Position numbers and translations under genes: made by a program. A stretch of 64,000 nucleotides of DNA from Clostridia bacterium (lineage in GTDB: Bacteria > Bacillota > Clostridia > Christensenellales > CAG-138): the NCBI GenBank assembly GCA_017438865.1, contig JAFRUN010000063.1, positions 1 through 64,000 of the forward strand, read 5' to 3'. The notes beneath the pieces were generated by a model. That model did no database searches. It was not told where the DNA came from and was given only the letters and a program-made list of their open reading frames with translations. Shown in pieces: positions 50,349-58,540 of the stretch (positions are counted from its first letter, which is position 1; each line of letters begins with the position of its first letter).

Positions 50349-50914
50349 TCCTTGCATCGCAGTCGCCCCGCCGCCATGAGATCATGGACTTTATGGGGCT
50401 TTCTTACCAAACGGTGGTCTGCACGGAACCGGAACAGATTCCCCACGGTCTGTCGATCCCGGAAACCGTCATGCATCTTGCGCATCAGAAGGCACAGTTT
50501 GCGCTGCGCGTGCATCCGGACGCCTGCGTGATCGGCGCGGATACGATCGTTGACCTCGACGGCGAGATCATCGGCAAACCGAAATCGCCGGAGGATGCGA
50601 TCCGCACCTTAAAGCGTATGCAGGGACGCGAACATACGGTCTATACCGGGCTTGCCGTCCTGAAGAAGAATTATGAAGATGTTCGCTTTGTTACCACCCG
50701 CGTCCGGTTCCGTCCGATGAGCGATAAGGAGATCCAATGGTACGTCTCGACCGGCGATCCCCTGGACAAAGCCGGTTCCTACGGCGCACAGGGACTCGGC
50801 TCCGTCTTTGTGGAGTCCATCGAAGGCAACTATTTCAACGTGATCGGTCTTCCCGCTCCTGTATTGTATGAAATGCTTTTGAAGGCGGAAGCCGTTACCG
50901 AGGATCGGACATGA
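50339..50914 (+). CDS. maf: Maf-family nucleoside triphosphate pyrophosphatase
   Basis: A 191-aa Maf protein that hydrolyses non-canonical or excess NTPs (dTTP/UTP or modified nucleotides). LASQSPRRHEIM is the hallmark N-terminus, followed by VIGADTIVDLDGEIIGKP and the YVSTGDPLDKAGSYGAQG segment. In Bacillus Maf also influences septum formation. GGGAGG lies before the ATG within exoA. Overlaps exoA by 10 nt and uvrC by 4 nt. Confidence 0.95.
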   Translation: MELILASQSPRRHEIMDFMGLSYQTVVCTEPEQIPHGLSIPETVMHLAHQKAQFALRVHPDACVIGADTIVDLDGEIIGKPKSPEDAIRTLKRMQGREHTVYTGLAVLKKNYEDVRFVTTRVRFRPMSDKEIQWYVSTGDPLDKAGSYGAQGLGSVFVESIEGNYFNVIGLPAPVLYEMLLKAEAVTEDRT

Positions 50915-52728
50915 ACACGGTTCTGGAGGACAAAATCGCACTGCTTCCCGAAAAGCCCGGCGTCTATAAGATGCTGGATGACACCGGAACAGTGATCTAT
51001 GTCGGCAAGGCGAAGATTTTAAAGAATCGCGTCCGGCAGTATTTCCGGTCGTCCGGGAATCATTCTCCGAAGGTTCGCGCAATGGTTTCGCACATCGCGG
51101 ACTTTGAAACGATCGAAGTGCACAGCGAGGTCGAGGCGCTTTCGCTCGAGAGCAATCTGATCAAGGAATTTATGCCGAAATACAACATCCTTCTGAAGGA
51201 TGACAAGCATTTCCCGTATTTCCGCATCGACCTGCGGCAGGATTTTCCCCGCATCGAGATCGTCCGCCGCGTCAAGCCGGACGGCGCGACCTATCTCGGC
51301 CCCTATATCGTCGGTCCTTCCGTGCAGGAGGAGCTTCGCCTTGTTTACGACCTTTTTCCCCTGCGGCATTGCAAAAAGAATATCGCGGCGATGCAGACGC
51401 GCGGCGAGCGTCCCTGTCTGTTGCATCATCTCGGAAAATGCTGCGCGCCGTGCAGCGGTTCCGTATCGCGCGCGCAGTATCATGCATATCTCAAGGAAGC
51501 CATACGCCTTCTGAACGGAAAGAGCGGCGACCTTGTTCCGTACCTGACGCAGAAAATGCAGGAAGCGTCCGACGCGCTGGATTTCGAGCGGGCGGCGCTT
51601 TTGCGCGACAAACTGAAGGCGACGCTTGCTCTGCAGGAGAAGCAGGCGGCGATCAACGCGAACGATCTCTCCGCAGACGTCTTTGCCGTCGATTCGCTGA
51701 ACGATTCGCGCATGGTCTTTTCCCTGTTTGTTCGCGACGGAAAGGTCATCGGCACGCATGCGTTCCCGCTGGAAGGCGACGGCGACGACGCGCCGCAGGA
51801 ATGGCTGCATGCTTTCCTTCTGCAGTATTACGGACAGGACGGCATCGAGATCCCGCCGAATATCCTGCTTGCGCAGGAGTGCACCGATCTGATCGGGATC
51901 CGGGACTGGCTGACCGGGAAACGACGGAGAAAAGTCTCCGTCACCGTTCCGCAGCGCGGCGTAAAGCATCAGCTGACGGATATGGCAAGGCAGAACTGCG
52001 CGGCGCTGCTTGCGAAAAACGACAGGATCCGTGTGCGCGAATGGGAACGCGGCGAAGGCGCGCTTGCCGAACTTTCCGCAATTCTCGGTCTCGACGAGAT
52101 CCCGTCGCGCATGGAATGCTTCGACAACTCGCATCTGATGGGAACGAACACGGTCGCTTCGATGGTCGTATTCCGCGACGGAAAGCCGGACAAGACCGCT
52201 TACCGGCATTTCCGGATCCGTTCCGATGCGGGCGGTGACGATCTGCTCGCAATGCGCGAGGTTCTGACGCGCAGACTGTCCGGCGACGGCGAACTGCCCG
52301 ATCTGCTCGTTCTGGACGGCGGCAGAACGCAGCTTGCGGTCGGCGTTGACGTGCTGAATGAGCTGAACCTGTCGCATATCCCGATCTGCGCGCTTGCGGA
52401 ATCCGACGAGCTGATCTATCTGCCGGAATCGGACGAACCGGTCGTGCTCCCGAAAAACAGCGCGCCGCTGCATCTCATAGAACGCCTGCGCGACGAGGCG
52501 CACCGCTTTGCGATCTCCTACCATCGGAATCTCAGAAGCAAGAGTGCGCTTTACTCCGTCCTTGACGGCATTGTCGGCGTCGGGGACAAACGAAAGCGCG
52601 CGCTGTTCGACACGTTTCTGACCGTCGAGCAGATCAAAGCGGCAAGCGTTGAGGAGCTTGCCGCCGTGAAGGGAATGACACTCCCCTGCGCACAGTCTGT
52701 ATACGACTTTTTCCACAGGGAAGCATAA
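50911..52728 (+). CDS. uvrC: Excinuclease ABC subunit C
   Basis: Makes both incisions in nucleotide-excision repair with UvrB-DNA. The 605-aa protein has the GIY-YIG domain (PGVYKMLDDTGTVIYVGKAK, 5-90), the UvrB-binding UVR motif (DALDFERAALLRDKL, about 208-228), an RNase H-like domain with the DxH-type site (ECFDNSHLMG, DLLVLDGG) and a C-terminal helix-hairpin-helix (VGDKRKRALFDTF). Last gene of exoA-maf-uvrC; uvrA and uvrB are not in the window. Confidence 0.97.
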   Translation: MNTVLEDKIALLPEKPGVYKMLDDTGTVIYVGKAKILKNRVRQYFRSSGNHSPKVRAMVSHIADFETIEVHSEVEALSLESNLIKEFMPKYNILLKDDKHFPYFRIDLRQDFPRIEIVRRVKPDGATYLGPYIVGPSVQEELRLVYDLFPLRHCKKNIAAMQTRGERPCLLHHLGKCCAPCSGSVSRAQYHAYLKEAIRLLNGKSGDLVPYLTQKMQEASDALDFERAALLRDKLKATLALQEKQAAINANDLSADVFAVDSLNDSRMVFSLFVRDGKVIGTHAFPLEGDGDDAPQEWLHAFLLQYYGQDGIEIPPNILLAQECTDLIGIRDWLTGKRRRKVSVTVPQRGVKHQLTDMARQNCAALLAKNDRIRVREWERGEGALAELSAILGLDEIPSRMECFDNSHLMGTNTVASMVVFRDGKPDKTAYRHFRIRSDAGGDDLLAMREVLTRRLSGDGELPDLLVLDGGRTQLAVGVDVLNELNLSHIPICALAESDELIYLPESDEPVVLPKNSAPLHLIERLRDEAHRFAISYHRNLRSKSALYSVLDGIVGVGDKRKRALFDTFLTVEQIKAASVEELAAVKGMTLPCAQSVYDFFHREA

Positions 52729-52763
52729 AAACAGCCGGTGAAGCATTCACCGGCCTGTTTTTT
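52727..52763. terminator. Bidirectional terminator between uvrC and the PH-like gene
   Basis: AAAACAGCCGGTGAA pairs with TTCACCGGCCTGTTTT (one C-C mismatch) around a GCA loop, flanked by A and T runs; it serves both converging genes. Confidence 0.8.
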
Positions 52764-53250
52764 ACGCCTGACGGTTGTTTAATTTTTCGATCAGCTCGTC
52801 CGTGTGTTCCAGAGACAGCAGAACGATCTTCCCGTTCGCCGTGTTCAGAACGAGTGCGGGATGCGAACGCAATCCGCCGGAAGAGACCGTCGTCTTCTCT
52901 GCGCCGACGATATCCGCTCTGGCGATATCGAACGGGGCCGCCGGTTTAAACGGATCCGGCGTGCTGACGCCCGAGATCCGGTCGTCCGTTACGACGCAAT
53001 ACGAATGCTTGATGGAATTCATGACTTTCATGACCTTGTAGCCGGAATACAGCAGAAAGAGCATGATCGCTGAATAGATGATCGTGTATGTGTCGAACGC
53101 AAACGGCTCGCCGCGGAAAAACGGGAACAGAAAGATCAGGATGATGATCAGAATGCAGACGACGTAACCCCAGAACGTGACGCGCGCCAGCCGCAGCGCG
53201 TTCGGATCGTAATTGAATCGTTTCTCCATCGTTAAAAATCGGGAGCGCAT
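52762..53250 (-). CDS. Membrane protein with PH-like C-terminal domain
   Basis: A 162-aa protein (155 if the second ATG at 53229 is used) with two membrane helices (about 24-45 and 55-75) and a C-terminal bacterial PH-like (bPH2/YdbT-type) domain: SYCVVTDDRISGVSTP and IVGAEKTTVSSGG. Function unknown. The first ATG (53250) has GGGAG 7 nt upstream but lies in the loop of a hairpin; the second has no Shine-Dalgarno. Downstream of the EF-G-like gene on the same strand. Confidence 0.7.
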   Translation of the reverse strand: MRSRFLTMEKRFNYDPNALRLARVTFWGYVVCILIIILIFLFPFFRGEPFAFDTYTIIYSAIMLFLLYSGYKVMKVMNSIKHSYCVVTDDRISGVSTPDPFKPAAPFDIARADIVGAEKTTVSSGGLRSHPALVLNTANGKIVLLSLEHTDELIEKLNNRQA

Positions 53251-53262
53251 GGCTGCGCTCCC
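53234..53262 (-). terminator. Hairpin spanning the start of the PH-like gene
   Basis: GGGAGCGCA/TGCGCTCCC 9-bp stem with a 4-nt loop, then GATTTTT on the minus strand. A fair terminator for the EF-G-like gene, but the stem contains the GGGAG SD and the loop the first base of the ATG at 53250. Confidence 0.7.
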
Positions 53263-53276
53263 GTTCTCCTTTTGGA

Positions 53277-55334
53277 TTATTCTTCTTCCTCGTCCTCGCG
53301 CTTTGCCTGCTCGATGATCTTCTTCGCCTGTTCGGCGGGAACATCTTCATAGCGGGTGAATTCGCTGCGGAAGGAACCGCGCGCCTGCGTCATGGAGCGC
53401 AGGTCGGTTGCGTACTTGAACATCTCGGAAAGCGGCGCTTCCGCGACGATCTCGGTGCCGCCGTTGTTCGGCGTCATGCCGAGCATTCTGCCGCGGCGAC
53501 GGCTGAGGTCGCCCATGATGTCGCCGACGTTCTCGTTCGGAACCCAGATGTAGTATGTGTAGATCGGCTCGGTCAGCGCGGGGCTTGCTTTGACGCACGC
53601 CGCCTTGTAGGACAGACGCGCCGCGCTCTTGAACGCGACTTCCTTTGAATCGACGGGGTGATACTTGCCGTCGTACAGCGTCGCCTTGATGCCGACCATC
53701 GGATAGCCCGCCAGAACGCCGTGCAGCATGGCCTCGCGGAGACCTTTTTCAACCGCCGGAATATATTCCTTCGGAACGACGCCGCCGACGATCGCATTGA
53801 CAAACTCGAAGTCAACGCCCTCGGGTGCCGGCTCGAACCGCATCTGGACGACGCCGAACTGACCGCTGCCGCCGGACTGCTTCTTATGCTTACCTTCCGC
53901 TTCCGCCGTGGAACGGATCGTCTCACGGTACGGAATACGCGGATCCGCAAGCTGCGCTTCGACGTTGCTCTTGTTGCGGATCTTTGCACAGGTGACGTCG
54001 AGGTGCATTTCGCCGAGGCCCTTCAGAAGGACGTCGCCGGTTTCCGCGTTTTTCTCGATCGCGATGGTGGGATCCTCTTCAAGCAGCTTGTTGAGGCCGC
54101 CGATGACCTTATCCTCTTCGCCCTGCTTCTTTGCGGTGACCGCCAAGCTGATGCACGGATCCGGGAACACGACCTTTTCGACCGTGACGACGTCGGACGC
54201 GTCGCAGAGCGTTTCGTTCGTATTGGAGATCTGCAGCTTCGGGATTGCGCCGATATCGCCCGCGTTCAGCTTATCTACGGCGATGGACTTCTTGCCGCGG
54301 AGCATGACGGGCGCGGTGGGCTTTTCGCTCTTTTCCTGATTTGCATTGAACAGAGCAACGCCGCCGTCGAGAACACCGCGATGGACCTTCACGATGCTGT
54401 ACTTGCCGAACTGATCGTTGACGGTCTTGTAGATATGGCAGACCATTTTGCCGTCTCTGGTGAGCGCGATCTCTTCGCCGTTCTTATATGCCTTCGGCAG
54501 CTTTGCGTCCGCCGCGGCGGGCAGATAATGAAGGATGTAATCCATCAGCGTGGTGACGCCGATGTTGTTCAGCGCGGACGTGCAGCAGACGGGCGTGATG
54601 TCGCCGTCCAGAACGCCCTTCGAGAGCCCCATGAGGATCTGCTCGCGGGAAAGCTCGAGCGTTTCGAGGTATTCCATCATGAGATCCTCGTCCGCTTCCG
54701 CCGCTGCTTCGGTCAGCTTCTCATAGAGTTCCTGCGCTTCGGATTCGAGGTTTGCGGGGATCGCGACCTCCTTTTCACCCTTGCCGTCGAACAGCTTTGC
54801 GTTCATGTTGACGATATCGACATAGCCTTTGAACGTGCCGCCTTCCATGATCGGAAGCTGGATCGGAACGACGTTCACGCCGAACTTTTCGTTCACGGAC
54901 TGCATTGCTTTTTCAAAGTTTGCGTTCTCACGGTCCATCTGGTTGATGACCATCATGCGCGCCTTGTGCTGTTCCTTGCACATTGCCATCGTCTTTTCCG
55001 CACCGACGGCGGGACCGGAAACTGCGCTGATCACGATCAGCGCCGCGTCGCAGAGCGCCATAGCCGCAGTCACTTCGCCGTAAAAATCAAAGAAGCCGGG
55101 CGCGTCGATCAGATTGATCTTGGTGTTCTTCCATTCCAAGGGCGCAAGCGCCATGTTGATGGAGATCGAACGTTTGATTTCTTCCGGATCGAAATCGGTC
55201 GTGGGTGCATTGTTCGGGAAACGGTCGACAAGCCCTGCGTTGTAAAGCATGGCTTCGGTCAGAGTCGTCTTGCCCTCGCCGCCGTGTCCGAAGACGCCGA
55301 TGTTGCGAATTTCATTCGCGCTGTAGAATTTCAT
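53277..55334 (-). CDS. Elongation factor G-like GTPase
   Basis: A 685-aa translational GTPase with EF-G domain order. The G1 loop is GHGGEGKTTL (16-25), not the AHIDAGKTT of true EF-G; G3 is LIDAPGFFDF (true EF-G: DTPGHVDF), G4 NQMD; domain IV has GGSGQFGVV and the C-terminal tail is acidic. This is the paralogous EFG-II/EF-G-like class common in clostridia, whose role is unclear and which is not the fusA next to rpsL/rpsG. Own promoter with a leader of about 70 nt. Confidence 0.9.
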   Translation of the reverse strand: MKFYSANEIRNIGVFGHGGEGKTTLTEAMLYNAGLVDRFPNNAPTTDFDPEEIKRSISINMALAPLEWKNTKINLIDAPGFFDFYGEVTAAMALCDAALIVISAVSGPAVGAEKTMAMCKEQHKARMMVINQMDRENANFEKAMQSVNEKFGVNVVPIQLPIMEGGTFKGYVDIVNMNAKLFDGKGEKEVAIPANLESEAQELYEKLTEAAAEADEDLMMEYLETLELSREQILMGLSKGVLDGDITPVCCTSALNNIGVTTLMDYILHYLPAAADAKLPKAYKNGEEIALTRDGKMVCHIYKTVNDQFGKYSIVKVHRGVLDGGVALFNANQEKSEKPTAPVMLRGKKSIAVDKLNAGDIGAIPKLQISNTNETLCDASDVVTVEKVVFPDPCISLAVTAKKQGEEDKVIGGLNKLLEEDPTIAIEKNAETGDVLLKGLGEMHLDVTCAKIRNKSNVEAQLADPRIPYRETIRSTAEAEGKHKKQSGGSGQFGVVQMRFEPAPEGVDFEFVNAIVGGVVPKEYIPAVEKGLREAMLHGVLAGYPMVGIKATLYDGKYHPVDSKEVAFKSAARLSYKAACVKASPALTEPIYTYYIWVPNENVGDIMGDLSRRRGRMLGMTPNNGGTEIVAEAPLSEMFKYATDLRSMTQARGSFRSEFTRYEDVPAEQAKKIIEQAKREDEEEE

Positions 55335-55408
55335 TTGTGTTCCCCCTGTTGGAATTTGGTGTTCAAAATTGAATCCGTTTACACGGACTAACCCAATTTA
55401 ATCAATTA

Positions 55409-55437
55409 ACTATAACACAGAAAACCGAATCTGTAAA
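55409..55437 (-). promoter_or_regulatory. Promoter of the EF-G-like gene
   Basis: On the minus strand: TTTACA (55437-55432), 17 nt, TATAGT (55414-55409). GGGGGA precedes the ATG at 55334. Confidence 0.75.
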
Positions 55438-55438
55438 C

Positions 55439-56692
55439 CTAAACTTTCCACGAATTTTCATATTCCTTCTGGCGTTCGGTCAGAATATCGATCTTTGCGC
55501 CGATGGATCTGAGTTTTTCGTTCGCCACATATGCGTCGATTTCATTCGGGACGGCATATACGCGCGCCTCTTTCGGCGGGTTTACGGCAAGCTCTCTTGC
55601 GCAAAGCGCCTGGATCGCAAAGCTCATATCCATGATTTCCGCGGGATGCCCGTCCCCGGACGCGAGGTTCACGAGACGGCCTTCCGCAAGCAGATACAGC
55701 CAGTTGCCGTTGTTGAGACGGTATCCCATGATGTTCGGCTTCATTGCGCGCGTTTCGACGGCGATCTCCTTCAAACGCGCCACGTCGATCTCCACGTCGA
55801 AATGTCCCGCGTTGCAGAGCAGCGCGCCGTTCTTCATGGAACGCATATGCTCTTCCGTGATGACGTCGCGCATGCCGGTGACCGTGACAAACAGATCGCC
55901 GAGCTTCGCGGCGTCCGCCATCTGCATGACGGTAAACCCGTCCATGACCGCCTCGATCGCCTTGACGGGATCGATCTCCGTTACGATCACGCGCGCGCCG
56001 AGTCCCTTTGCGCGCATGGCGACGCCGCGTCCGCACCAGCCGTAACCGGCGACGACCGCGGTCTTCCCCGCTACGATCAGATTCGTCGTCCGGTCGATCC
56101 CGTCAAAAACGGACTGTCCTGTTCCGTAGCGGTTGTCGAACAGATGCTTGCACTGCGCGTCGTTGACGGCGAACATCGGGAAGCGCAGCGTGCCGTCCTT
56201 CTGCATCGCCAGCAGACGGTGAATGCCGGTCGTCGTTTCCTCGCAGCCCCCGCGGACCTTGGGGATCAGATGCCTGAGCTCGGAATGGAGCAGCGTAACG
56301 AGATCACCGCCGTCGTCGATGATGATGTCCGGTTCCGCAAGCAGAACCTGTTTGAGACAGTCTCTGAAAAATTCTTCACTTGCTCCGTGTACGGCGAACA
56401 CCGACATCCCGTCATGCACCAGCGCGGCTGCGACGTCGTCCTGCGTGGAGAGCGGATTGCTTCCGGTCACGAACATCTCCGCCCCGCCCGCGCGCAGTAC
56501 CTTGCAGAGATACGCGGTCTTCGCTTCCAGATGAACGGACAGCGCGATGCGCAGACCTTTGAAGGGCTGTTCTTCACGGAAACGCTCTTCGATCCCGTTC
56601 AGAAGCGCCATATTTCTCCGCACCCATTCGATCTTGTCCAGACCGGACGGATACAGCGATGCGTCACGAATGCTGAAAGACTGTTTTTCCAT
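55439..56692 (-). CDS. ahcY: Adenosylhomocysteinase
   Basis: Hydrolyses S-adenosylhomocysteine to homocysteine and adenosine, recycling the methyl cycle. The 417-aa protein is the short type lacking the eukaryotic/proteobacterial insert, as in Thermotoga and archaea. It shows LSVHLEAKTAYL, DDGGDLV, EETTTGIHRL, NDAQCKHLFDNRYGTGQS and the NAD-binding GYGWCGRGVAMRAKGLGA; the tail LTERQKEYENSWKV fits the short type. It starts 1 nt after the protease gene, so is co-transcribed with it. Confidence 0.95.
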   Translation of the reverse strand: MEKQSFSIRDASLYPSGLDKIEWVRRNMALLNGIEERFREEQPFKGLRIALSVHLEAKTAYLCKVLRAGGAEMFVTGSNPLSTQDDVAAALVHDGMSVFAVHGASEEFFRDCLKQVLLAEPDIIIDDGGDLVTLLHSELRHLIPKVRGGCEETTTGIHRLLAMQKDGTLRFPMFAVNDAQCKHLFDNRYGTGQSVFDGIDRTTNLIVAGKTAVVAGYGWCGRGVAMRAKGLGARVIVTEIDPVKAIEAVMDGFTVMQMADAAKLGDLFVTVTGMRDVITEEHMRSMKNGALLCNAGHFDVEIDVARLKEIAVETRAMKPNIMGYRLNNGNWLYLLAEGRLVNLASGDGHPAEIMDMSFAIQALCARELAVNPPKEARVYAVPNEIDAYVANEKLRSIGAKIDILTERQKEYENSWKV

Positions 56693-56693
56693 T

Positions 56694-57929
56694 TTACTCC
56701 TCCTCCAAATATGCGATCGCAGCGGCGAGCTGCGTATCCAGCTCCGGCGGGATGCGGTCGATCGAGTACCGTTCCGCCTCTTCGGACAGCTCCACGATCC
56801 GGTCCGGCGTGATCCCCTCGTCCTGCACGCATACGCCGTTCGGCGTGTAATACGCGTCGGTCGTCAGCTTGAACCATCCGTTCGTTTCGGGGATCTCGAA
56901 AAACGTCTGCACGATCCCCTTTCCGTACGTCCTCGTTCCGATCAGGTATGCTGCGCCGTAATCCTTCAGCGCGCCCGCGACCAGCTCGCTGGCGGATGCA
57001 GACAGCTCGTTGACGAGCAGGACCGTTCTGATTTCGGCGCCGCTGTCCGTCGTTTTATATTCCGTGACCTTTCCGTCTCTGGAACGCAGCGTCGTGACGA
57101 TGTGATCCTTCGGCAGGAAGATATCGGCGATACTGATCGCGTCGTACAGGGAACCGCCGAGGTTGTCGCGGAAATCCAGCACCAGCATCTCCATGCCCTG
57201 TTCGCGCAGGTCGTTGAGCGCGTCGCGCATTTCCTCGACGCACGTGCCGTGAAACGCAAGCAGATGGATGTAGCCGATCGTATCGGTCAGCATACGGTAC
57301 GATACGGACGGCGTATGCACCTCGCGCGCGACGATCGTGAAGGAGAGTGTGTCATCGCCGCGGCGGATCGTGAAATCGTTTGCAGCGCCGTCCTCCGCCC
57401 GCACGTTTGAAAGGAACTCGCTGAGCGTCATTCCGGTTTCAAAATCCGTTCCGTTGATGCCGACCAGAAGATCGCCGGGCAAAAGACCTGCTTCGCTTGC
57501 CGGCGTGTCGTCGTAGACGTCGATGATCTCGACAAATCCCGCTTCATTGAGCTGCGTTAAAATGCCGATCCCGACGAAACTGCGCTGATTCTGCTTTTTC
57601 AGCTCCTCGTACTCCTCGGCCGTATAGTATACGGCGTACTGATCGCCCGTCGCGGCTGCGATCCCCTTCAGGGCGGATTCCGTCAGTTGCTTCTCATCCT
57701 CTTCATAATAAAAATAGTGCTTCCGGATGATTTCCCTCGCCTGCCTGACCGAGGACACAAGGCGTCCGTCCTGTCCGCCGTATATCCGCATTGCCGCAAA
57801 CCATGCGATCGAAGCGGACGCAGCCGCGGTAAAGACGATTGCGAGCACGATCGCAAGGACGCACAGGCCCTTTTTCTTTTTTCTGCCGCCGGTTTCGCTG
57901 ACAGATTCGATTTGATCTAATTCTTCCAT
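56694..57929 (-). CDS. S41-family C-terminal processing protease (CtpA/CtpB-like)
   Basis: A 411-aa secreted membrane-anchored serine protease: N-terminal helix (about 20-45), PDZ domain (about 95-185, GIGILTQ and GLLPGDLLVGING), and the S41 catalytic core with Ser in NELSASASELVAGAL and Lys in RTYGKGIVQ. In Bacillus CtpB cleaves SpoIVFA during sporulation; here the target is unknown. The ATG at 57929 was preferred to 57986, which lies in the upstream terminator. Followed 1 nt later by ahcY. Confidence 0.92.
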   Translation of the reverse strand: MEELDQIESVSETGGRKKKKGLCVLAIVLAIVFTAAASASIAWFAAMRIYGGQDGRLVSSVRQAREIIRKHYFYYEEDEKQLTESALKGIAAATGDQYAVYYTAEEYEELKKQNQRSFVGIGILTQLNEAGFVEIIDVYDDTPASEAGLLPGDLLVGINGTDFETGMTLSEFLSNVRAEDGAANDFTIRRGDDTLSFTIVAREVHTPSVSYRMLTDTIGYIHLLAFHGTCVEEMRDALNDLREQGMEMLVLDFRDNLGGSLYDAISIADIFLPKDHIVTTLRSRDGKVTEYKTTDSGAEIRTVLLVNELSASASELVAGALKDYGAAYLIGTRTYGKGIVQTFFEIPETNGWFKLTTDAYYTPNGVCVQDEGITPDRIVELSEEAERYSIDRIPPELDTQLAAAIAYLEEE

Positions 57930-57950
57930 AACCTTATGATTGCCGTTTTG

Positions 57951-57990
57951 AAAAAAGAGAGCCGTGAAACCTCGAATTCTTTTCACGGCT
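57951..57990 (-). terminator. Terminator of the small P-loop gene
   Basis: AGCCGTGAAA (57960-57969) pairs with TTTCACGGCT (57981-57990); the minus-strand product then runs into TCTTTTTT. 24 bases past the P-loop gene stop. Confidence 0.8.
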
Positions 57991-58013
57991 CCCGGTCAGA
58001 TGACTTTCTGCGT

Positions 58014-58424
58014 TTATTCCGAGAGATCCTTCAGAAAATCGGGGAGCTGCTCCGGCGCGCAGGAGAGCGACAGAACGAGACGGATCCCGTGCGCCTCCGA
58101 AAACACCTTCAGCTGCTCGAACATCTCTCTCAGGGAATCAAGCTCGTGATGCACAAGATGCATGAAGCTGTCGATCACAATGCATTCCAGATCATGATCC
58201 GACGCGGCGATCCCGCACAGGAATCCGTAAAACATCTTCGGACCGGACAGCGCATATTCCGTCGCGTTGATGAAACGGACGGACAGATTCAGATCAAACA
58301 TATATCGCTCGTCTTCATCGATGAAAACGACGCTCCCCTTTGCCTGCTCGGCAGCTTGATTGGCTAACTCAAGGATCTTTTTGGTTTTGCCGGATCCCTT
58401 TTCGCCGAAAATGAGTTGAATCAA
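58014..58424 (-). CDS. Small P-loop ATPase of unknown function
   Basis: A 136-aa protein with Walker A GEKGSGKT (7-14) and Walker B LECIVIDSFMHLV (about 78-90), followed by LVLSLSCAPEQLPDFLKD resembling a sensor-like strand. This is a minimal RecA/ASCE-type core without further domains. I do not recognise the family. GCGGAGGTG precedes the ATG. It has its own promoter and terminator, so it is a single-gene unit between the protease and the aminopeptidase. Confidence 0.8.
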   Translation of the reverse strand: MIQLIFGEKGSGKTKKILELANQAAEQAKGSVVFIDEDERYMFDLNLSVRFINATEYALSGPKMFYGFLCGIAASDHDLECIVIDSFMHLVHHELDSLREMFEQLKVFSEAHGIRLVLSLSCAPEQLPDFLKDLSE

Positions 58425-58447
58425 ATCAGCACCTCCGCTTTTTTTTT

Positions 58448-58476
58448 ATTATACAGCAATCCTGCGATCCTTGCAA
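58448..58476 (-). promoter_or_regulatory. Promoter of the small P-loop gene
   Basis: On the minus strand: TTGCAA (58476-58471), 17 nt, TATAAT (58453-58448). Confidence 0.8.
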
Positions 58477-58495
58477 GACCGATTCGGATCACAAA

Positions 58496-58524
58496 ACAAA
58501 AAACCGGGAGATCGCTCCCCCGGT
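58496..58524 (-). terminator. Terminator of the aminopeptidase gene
   Basis: ACCGGGAG (58503-58510) pairs with CTCCCCCGGT (58515-58524) with a two-base bulge, ATCG loop, then a T-rich minus-strand tail. Confidence 0.75.
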
Positions 58525-58540
58525 CTGTTCTCCGATGAGA

